A DNA stretch of 64,000 nucleotides from RH-AL1 sp964244495. GTDB lineage: Bacteria > Pseudomonadota > Alphaproteobacteria > Rhizobiales > Beijerinckiaceae. Positions within the stretch are counted from its first letter, which is position 1. The number at the start of each line of letters is the position of its first letter. Location of the stretch: positions 1 through 64,000 of the forward strand of contig CAXTIU010000012.1 in assembly GCA_964244495.1 (NCBI GenBank), read 5' to 3'. The notes under the pieces are model-generated. The model ran no database searches, was not told where the DNA came from, and saw only the letters and a program-made list of their open reading frames with translations. Position numbers and translations under genes: made by a program. Positions 58,795 through 64,000 of this stretch are shown one piece after another.

Positions 58795-59967
58795 CTACGC
58801 CACGCCCACCGACCCGCGCTCCACGACCTTCGCCAGCAACGCCGACCCGTAGGGGATGGCCGCGTCGTTGAAGGCGTAGCCGGAATTGTGCAGGCCGGCC
58901 GTCTCGCCGATGCCGAGGTTGATGTAGGCGCCCGGCACCTTCTCCAGCATGAAGGAGAAGTCCTCCGAGCCCATGTTCGGCGCCGCGTCGCGCTCCACCC
59001 GCGCCTCGCCGACGAGGTCGGCCGCGGCGTCGGCCATGGCGCTCGCGTGGCCGGGCACGTTCACCAGCGCGCTGAACAGGACGCGCCAGTCCACGACCGC
59101 GCTGGCGCCGAGGCCGGCGGCGACGTGCTCGACCGTGCGCCGGAACATCGCCTCCACCTTCGGCAGGGTCTGCGGGTGCAGCCACCGCGCGGTGCCGCCG
59201 AAGGTCGCCGAGCCGGGGATGACGTTGTAGGCGTCGCCGCCCTGGAGGCGGGTGATGCTGAGCACCGCCGGCTCCTGCGCCGACAACCCGCGCGAGACGA
59301 TGCCCTGCAGGGCGGAGACGATCTGCGCCGTCACGAAGACGGGATCGACGCCGGTCTCCGGCTTGGCGCCGTGCGCGCCCACCCCCTTCACCTCCACGTC
59401 GAAGAAGGCGCCGCCGGCCATCGCCGATCCCGGCCGGATGGAGAAGCGCCCCGTCTCCAGGTTCGGCCGGTTGTGCAGCCCGTAGACCGCGTCGCAGGGG
59501 AAACGCTCGAACAGGCCGTCGGCGAGCATGGCGAGGGCGCCGCCGGCCCCCTCCTCGCCCGGCTGGAAGATCACCCGCGCGGTGCCGCGGAACCGTCGCG
59601 TCGCCGCGAGGTAGCGCGCCGCGCCGAGCAGCATGGTGGTGTGGCCGTCGTGGCCGCAGGCGTGCATGACGCCGGGCGTCCGGCTGCGCCAGGGCACGTC
59701 GACCGTTTCAAGGATCGGCAGCGCGTCCATGTCGGCGCGTAGCCCGATCACCGGCCCATTGCCGCCGGCCTCGCCGTGGATCGTGCCGACCACGCCGTGG
59801 CCGCCCACCCCGGTCGCGACCTCGTCCACGCCCCAGGCCTTCAGGCGCTCGGCGACGAGCGCGGCGGTGCGCGGCACGTCGAGGCCGAGTTCGGGATGGG
59901 CGTGGAGGTCGCGCCGGATCGCCGTCAGGTCGGCGTGGAAGGGGGCGATGGCCTCGAGGCTCGACAT
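58795..59967 (-). CDS. M20D amidohydrolase (hippurate hydrolase-like)
   Basis: This 390-residue metallo-amidohydrolase has RADMDALPI, HACGHDGHTTMLLG, GEEGAGGA and C-terminal GSEDFSFMLE. It hydrolyses N-acyl or N-aromatic amino acids. ATG 59967 after AAGGAA is preferred. It is convergent with the carboxypeptidase gene (10 bases apart). Confidence 0.9.
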   Translation of the reverse strand: MSSLEAIAPFHADLTAIRRDLHAHPELGLDVPRTAALVAERLKAWGVDEVATGVGGHGVVGTIHGEAGGNGPVIGLRADMDALPILETVDVPWRSRTPGVMHACGHDGHTTMLLGAARYLAATRRFRGTARVIFQPGEEGAGGALAMLADGLFERFPCDAVYGLHNRPNLETGRFSIRPGSAMAGGAFFDVEVKGVGAHGAKPETGVDPVFVTAQIVSALQGIVSRGLSAQEPAVLSITRLQGGDAYNVIPGSATFGGTARWLHPQTLPKVEAMFRRTVEHVAAGLGASAVVDWRVLFSALVNVPGHASAMADAAADLVGEARVERDAAPNMGSEDFSFMLEKVPGAYINLGIGETAGLHNSGYAFNDAAIPYGSALLAKVVERGSVGVA

Positions 59968-60171
59968 GGGCGGGTTCCTTGCAGGGCGGGAGCGTGACGG
60001 CGGCCTGGGCCGATCGCCGGCTGCGAGCAAGCCTCGTGCCCATGGGCGGCGCTACGGTGGGAGCCCGAGCTATCGATGCACGGGTGATGGCACGCGCTTT
60101 GCGCTTCCGGATCGCTATGAGATCCATGCCGCGCCCGCCCGGCGATCGAGGCGGCCACCGGGAGACGCGTG

Positions 60172-61830
60172 ATGAGGGACTTCGACTGGCACAACGGCTA
60201 TCCTTCGGTCCGGCTGCCGATGTTCGGCCGCAACGTGGTGTCCACCTCGACCCCGCTCGCCACCCAGGCCGGCATGAAGATGCTGTGGAAGGGCGGCAAC
60301 GCGGTCGACGCGGCGGTGGCGACGGCGGCGGTCAAGGTGCTGACGGAGCCGGTCAGCAACGGGCTGGGGTCGGACGCCTTCTGCATCCTGTGGGACGGGA
60401 AGCAACTGCACGGCCTGAACAGCTCCGGTCCCGCGCCCGCCGCCTGGACGCGGGACTATTTCCGCCACAAGTACGGCGCCGACGCCAAGCGCTTGCCGAT
60501 GCGGGGTTGGGACTCGGTCACGGTGCCGGGCGCGGTCGCCGCCTGGGTGGCGCTCAGCGAGCGCTTCGGCAAGCTGCCCTTCGCCGACCTGCTGGAGCCG
60601 GCCATCGAACTCGCCGAGCGCGGCTACCTCGTGCCCCCCGTCGTGCAGAGCAAGTGGGCGGCGGCCGCCGCCGTCCCCGACATAACCCGTCAGCCGGGCT
60701 TCGCCGAGGTTTTCCTGCCGCGCGGTCGCGCCCCGCGCGTGGGGGAGTGGGTCACCGTGCCGGGCGCGGCGCGGACGCTGCGGCTGATCGCCGAGACCAA
60801 GGGGGAGGCGCTCTACGGCGGCGAGATCGCCGAGGCGATGGAGCGCCACGCCCGCGCCGAGGGCGGCGCGATGAGCGCGCGCGACATGGCGGCGTTCCGC
60901 CCGGAGTGGGTCACCCCGATCGCCAAGGACTACCGCGGCTACACGTTGCACGAGATCCCGCCCAACGGCCAGGGCATCGCGGCACAAATCGCGCTCGGCA
61001 TCCTGTCCCACTTCGACCTGGCCGGGATGCCGGTCGACGGGCCGGAGTCGCAGCACCTGCAGATCGAGGCGATGAAGCTCGCCTTCGCCGACACCTACCG
61101 CTACGTGGGCGATGACCGCTACTTGGGCGACGACCGCTACTTGGGCGACGCGCACGCGATGGGCGTGACGCCCGCGCAGATGCTGGACGACGGTTACCTC
61201 CGCTCCCGCGCGCGGTTGATCGACCCCAAGCGCGCCCAGCGCTTCGGCGCCGGCAACCCGGTCCAGGGAGGCACCATCTACCTCACCACGGCGGACGAGT
61301 CCGGCATGATGGTGAGCTACATCCAGAGCAACTACATGGGCTTCGGCTCGGGCGTCGTCGTCCCGGAATGGGGGCTGTCGCTGCAGAACAGGGGCTACGG
61401 CTTCACCCTGGAGGCCGGCCACCCCAACGTGGTCGCGCCCGGCAAGCGGCCGTTCCACACGATCATCCCCGGCTTCCTGACGAAGGACGGCCAGCCTGTC
61501 ATGAGCTTCGGCGTCATGGGCGGCAACATCCAGCCGCAGGGCCACCTGCAGATCCTCGTCCGCATGCTCGACCACGGCCAGAACCCGCAGGCCGCCTGCG
61601 ACGCGCCGCGCTGGCGCTTCAACGAGGGGCTGAACATCAACGTGGAGGGCACGATGCCGCCGACCACGGTGGCGGCACTCATCGAGCGAGGCCACGAGAT
61701 CGCGGTGATCAACGACAGCTACCAGGACTTCGGCGCCGGCCAGTTCATCTGGCGCATGGGCGATCCCGGCGTGGAGGGCTACGTCGCCGCCAGCGATCCG
61801 CGCCGCGACGGGCAGGCCGCCGTCTGCTAG
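60172..61830 (+). CDS. Gamma-glutamyltransferase family protein
   Basis: This is a 552-residue N-terminal-nucleophile protein of the gamma-glutamyltranspeptidase family, apparently without a signal peptide. Blocks are ATQAGMKMLWKGGNAVDAAV, PVSNGLGSDAFCILWDG and, at the autoprocessing site, GGTIYLTTADESG with the nucleophile threonine. Near residue 320 there is a small duplication (DDRYLGD twice). GGAGA upstream suits ATG 60172. It is probably a cytoplasmic glutamyl or acylase-type hydrolase. Confidence 0.85.
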   Translation: MRDFDWHNGYPSVRLPMFGRNVVSTSTPLATQAGMKMLWKGGNAVDAAVATAAVKVLTEPVSNGLGSDAFCILWDGKQLHGLNSSGPAPAAWTRDYFRHKYGADAKRLPMRGWDSVTVPGAVAAWVALSERFGKLPFADLLEPAIELAERGYLVPPVVQSKWAAAAAVPDITRQPGFAEVFLPRGRAPRVGEWVTVPGAARTLRLIAETKGEALYGGEIAEAMERHARAEGGAMSARDMAAFRPEWVTPIAKDYRGYTLHEIPPNGQGIAAQIALGILSHFDLAGMPVDGPESQHLQIEAMKLAFADTYRYVGDDRYLGDDRYLGDAHAMGVTPAQMLDDGYLRSRARLIDPKRAQRFGAGNPVQGGTIYLTTADESGMMVSYIQSNYMGFGSGVVVPEWGLSLQNRGYGFTLEAGHPNVVAPGKRPFHTIIPGFLTKDGQPVMSFGVMGGNIQPQGHLQILVRMLDHGQNPQAACDAPRWRFNEGLNINVEGTMPPTTVAALIERGHEIAVINDSYQDFGAGQFIWRMGDPGVEGYVAASDPRRDGQAAVC

Positions 61831-61922
61831 GCGCCTTTGGAAGCGGCGGAGATGGTGAGGATCCGGCCTCCGCCGACCGGTCCGCGTTGACACCGCACCC
61901 CCGCCGCGATCATCACGGCGGC

Positions 61923-62399
61923 ATGTTCGACTTCGATCCCAACAGCCTCGACGCCATCGTCCGCGTCATCCAATCGTCGCTCACGCCGATCTTCCTGCTG
62001 ACGGCGATCGCCAGCCTGCTCGGCGTGTTCAACACGCGCCTCGCGCGGATTTCCGACCAAGTCAAGGTCCTGGCCGAGCGGGCGTCGGCGGCGGGGTCCG
62101 ACAGTGACGACCGAACGATCGCCGAGCGCCGCCTCACCTACCTGCGCAGGCGCTCGCACATGCTCGACGCCGCCGTGATCCTGAGCGCCGTATCGGGTGC
62201 CTGCACCTGCGGCACCGTGCTGGCCCTGTTCCTCGGCCTGCTGCGGGCCAAGGCGACGGTCAGCCTCCTGTTCGTGCTGTTCGGCCTCGCCGTGTTGTGC
62301 ACCATCGGCGCGCTCGCCGCCTTCCTCACGGAGGTGCTGTGGGCGAGCCGGGGCGTGCGCGCCGACGTCGAGCGGCACTTTAACCAGCTGGACGGATAG
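61923..62399 (+). CDS. DUF2721 membrane protein
   Basis: This 158-residue protein has three hydrophobic segments (about 15-35, 85-108, 115-140) and the DUF2721 pattern SLTPIFLLTAIASLLGVFNT with ARISDQVKVL and RRRSHMLDAAVILSA. Function is unknown. The ribosome site is weak. A copy of the 101-bp element follows 100 bases later. Confidence 0.85.
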   Translation: MFDFDPNSLDAIVRVIQSSLTPIFLLTAIASLLGVFNTRLARISDQVKVLAERASAAGSDSDDRTIAERRLTYLRRRSHMLDAAVILSAVSGACTCGTVLALFLGLLRAKATVSLLFVLFGLAVLCTIGALAAFLTEVLWASRGVRADVERHFNQLDG

Positions 62400-62498
62400 G
62401 GCGTCAGCGCGACGCGTTCGCCCGGCCGCTTCGTGGACACGGTGCGACATCATCGGCGCCGGCCCCGCCAGGGGCTTGCGGCCGCGAGAGGCCCGTTC

Positions 62499-62599
62499 TA
62501 AGGTATTGTTACCTTGCAGGACGAGACTGGCGCCGCTCCTTCGGCCGCGATCCCTCAAGTCCTGACGCATGACGCGAATGACGCGAGAATGTGTGTGCC
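62499..62599 (+). repeat. 101-bp intergenic element, copy B
   Basis: It has the same length as copy A and the same ends: dyad AAGGTA-ttgt-TACCTT at the start, three TGACGC repeats and GAGAATGTGTGTGCC at the end. The middle has diverged. It lies in the 408-bp gene-free stretch 62400-62807 between two co-directional genes and in their orientation. Confidence 0.85.
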
Positions 62600-62807
62600 G
62601 ACGAAATTCTCGCGTCGATGCCGACTGTCGGACCCTGGCCCTCGAGCCTTCGATCGACGCGTGCGTGGCGGACAGGCCGATGGGGTAAAGACAAGGATCG
62701 AAGCGTTGGGCGGCGTCCACGACACGGATCGACGCCGGCGCCGGGGATGAGGGTGTTTCCATGACGGCGGGACGTTCATGGGATCGTGCGGGAGCGGGGA
62801 GAGAGCG

Positions 62808-63467
62808 ATGATCGTCGTCCACCACCTTGAGCGCTCGCGCTCGCAGCGCGTCGTCTGGCTGCTGGAGGAGCTCGGCCAACCCTACGAGGTCAAGCGCTAC
62901 GCCCGCGACAAGCGCACGATGCTGGCGCCGCGCGCGTTGCGCGCCGTGCACCCGCTCGGCAAGGCGCCGATCGTCGTCGATGGGCAAACCGTCCTGGTCG
63001 AGTCAGGGGCGATCATCGACATCCTGGTCGACCGCTACGGCGAGGGACGGGGCTTGCGCCCGGCGCCGGGCACGCCCGAGCGCCTCGCCTACACGACCTT
63101 CCTCCACTTCGCGGAAGGTTCGATGATGCCGCCGCTCGTGATGCGGCTGATCTTCGCCACCATGGCCGCCAAGGCGCCGCGGCTGGCGCGCCCGCTGGTC
63201 AAGCTGGTGACGGCACCGGTCGGCGCCCTCTACCTCAGGCCCACGAGCGAGCGGGCGCTCGATTTCTTCGAGGCGGAACTCGCCAAGCGGCCCTGGTGCG
63301 CCGGCGACGCCTTCTCGGCGGCCGACATCCAGATGAGCATGCCGGTGGCGATGGCGTCGGAGCGGCGGGGTCGCGGCGACAAGGCCCGACCGAGGCTCGC
63401 CGACTGGCTCGCCCGTGTCCGCGCCCGCCCGGCCTACGCGGCGGCGATGGCGCGGATCGAGGAATAA
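62808..63467 (+). CDS. Glutathione S-transferase
   Basis: This 219-residue GST has a thioredoxin-fold N-terminal half with HHLERSRSQRVVWLLEELG and the cis-proline block LGKAPIVVDG followed by LVESGAIIDIL. The C-terminal helical domain has WCAGDAFSAADIQMSMPVA. It resembles the bacterial YfcG/YncG-like beta or nu groups. ATG 62808 follows GGGGAGAG. Confidence 0.9.
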   Translation: MIVVHHLERSRSQRVVWLLEELGQPYEVKRYARDKRTMLAPRALRAVHPLGKAPIVVDGQTVLVESGAIIDILVDRYGEGRGLRPAPGTPERLAYTTFLHFAEGSMMPPLVMRLIFATMAAKAPRLARPLVKLVTAPVGALYLRPTSERALDFFEAELAKRPWCAGDAFSAADIQMSMPVAMASERRGRGDKARPRLADWLARVRARPAYAAAMARIEE

Positions 63468-63550
63468 CCGGGTGAAGGGCGTTCTTCCCTTCCCCGTTTC
63501 GCGGGGCTAAGCAGGACCCCGCGCACGAACCATCGGACAGGGACATCGGC

Positions 63551-64000
63551 ATGGCCGGCCACAGTCAGTTCAAGAACATCATGCACAAGAAGGGCAAGCA
63601 GGACGCGATCCGCTCCAAGCTCTTCTCCAAGCTCGCCCGCGAGATCACGGTGGCCGCCAAGATGGGGCTGCCCGACCCGGCGATGAACGCCCGGCTGCGC
63701 GCCGCCGTCATCGCGGCGCGGGCGGAGAACATGCCGAAGGACAACATCGAGCGCGCCATCAGGAAGGCGTCCGGCGCCGACGCCGAGACCTACGACGAGG
63801 TCCGCTACGAGGGCTACGCGCCGGGCGGCGTCGCGGTGATCATCGAGGCGCTGACCGACAACCGCAACAGGACGGCGGGCGAGGTGCGCTCCTACTTCAC
63901 CAAGGCCGGCGGCGCGCTCGCCGAGACCGGCGCGGTGTCCTTCATGTTCGACCACGTCGGGCTCATCGAGTTCGAGCCGAAGGCGGCGACCGAGGACCAG
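63551..64000 (+). CDS. yebC: YebC/PmpR-family protein (partial, runs off the window)
   Basis: The first 150 residues are present: MAGHSQFKNIMHKKGKQDAI, then NMPKDNIERAIRKASGAD, YEGYAPGGVAVIIEALTDN and NRTAGEVRSYFTKAGG, the near-invariant YebC pattern. The family has been described as transcription regulators upstream of ruvC and more recently as ribosome-associated factors that help translate proline stretches. The C-terminal part lies outside the window. Confidence 0.96.
   Translation, partial: MAGHSQFKNIMHKKGKQDAIRSKLFSKLAREITVAAKMGLPDPAMNARLRAAVIAARAENMPKDNIERAIRKASGADAETYDEVRYEGYAPGGVAVIIEALTDNRNRTAGEVRSYFTKAGGALAETGAVSFMFDHVGLIEFEPKAATEDQ

Overview
The window is high-GC DNA (roughly 70% by eye) with dense, often ATGA/TGATG-coupled genes, many ABC and MFS transporters and catabolic enzymes. 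It looks like chromosomal DNA of a free-living alphaproteobacterium, probably Hyphomicrobiales. The family-level clues are DUF2778, DUF3750, a NodS-like methyltransferase, YidB/DUF937 and Liv/Glt-type ABC systems. A Methylobacteriaceae-like host is only a guess. I see no rRNA, tRNA, CRISPR array, prophage or replication origin.

Layout. 1-4.2 kb is a decayed edge: a 5'-truncated FAD monooxygenase, transposase remnants (ISL3-like and IS3), an AT-richer orphan ABC-2 permease between them, a metallo-beta-lactamase stub joined to the IS3 remnant, an intact sulfurtransferase and a broken lyase gene. 4.3-8.9 kb is a branched-chain-amino-acid-type ABC operon (LivJ, H, M and a fused LivG-LivF). 8.9-12.1 kb holds a class II aldolase-family gene, an ACS-family MFS and a divergent LysR regulator, followed by a homodimeric ABC exporter (12.2-13.9 kb). 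14.2-17.5 kb is a polar amino-acid ABC operon read leftward, divergent from a four-gene catabolic operon (17.8-22.2 kb: beta-hydroxyacid dehydrogenase, fumarylacetoacetase-fold hydratase, Ldh-type dehydrogenase, acetolactate-synthase-like enzyme). 22.3-24.8 kb carries DUF6502 and DUF5666 genes behind two perfect 17-bp dyads. 24.8-29.7 kb has an N-carbamoyl amidohydrolase plus aminotransferase pair, divergent from an XRE-cupin regulator and a ClC channel.

29.9-38.1 kb is mixed: a DUF2778 L,D-transpeptidase-like protein, an HNH protein, an AI-2E family protein, an SDR/TetR pair, DUF3750, a TonB-C-like protein and an MFS transporter. 38.3-41.9 kb is a cassette of acyl-CoA dehydrogenase, PIG-L deacetylase, NodS-like methyltransferase and GT2 glycosyltransferase whose enzyme set resembles Nod-factor chemistry. 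42.3-46.8 kb has a Baeyer-Villiger monooxygenase followed by a decayed MFS gene, a frameshifted HMG-CoA lyase and a multiply broken CaiB-type CoA transferase.

47-49.1 kb is the most striking locus: a toxin-like protein with a Pro-Ala-Gly-Gly linker and an AT-richer C-terminus, followed by two intact paralogous immunity-like genes, a third decayed copy and a fourth fragment; a further possible remnant lies near 52.1-52.3 kb. 49.2-64 kb returns to ordinary genes: MFS, branched-chain aminotransferase, small envelope/stress proteins, an orphan CoA-transferase B subunit, a MarR operon with isochorismatase-family hydrolase and exporter, cytosolic-type carboxypeptidase, M20 amidohydrolase, gamma-glutamyltransferase family, DUF2721, GST and the start of a YebC gene.

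A 101-bp intergenic element occurs twice (14.0 and 62.5 kb). In both cases it lies between two co-directional genes and in the same orientation as their transcription.
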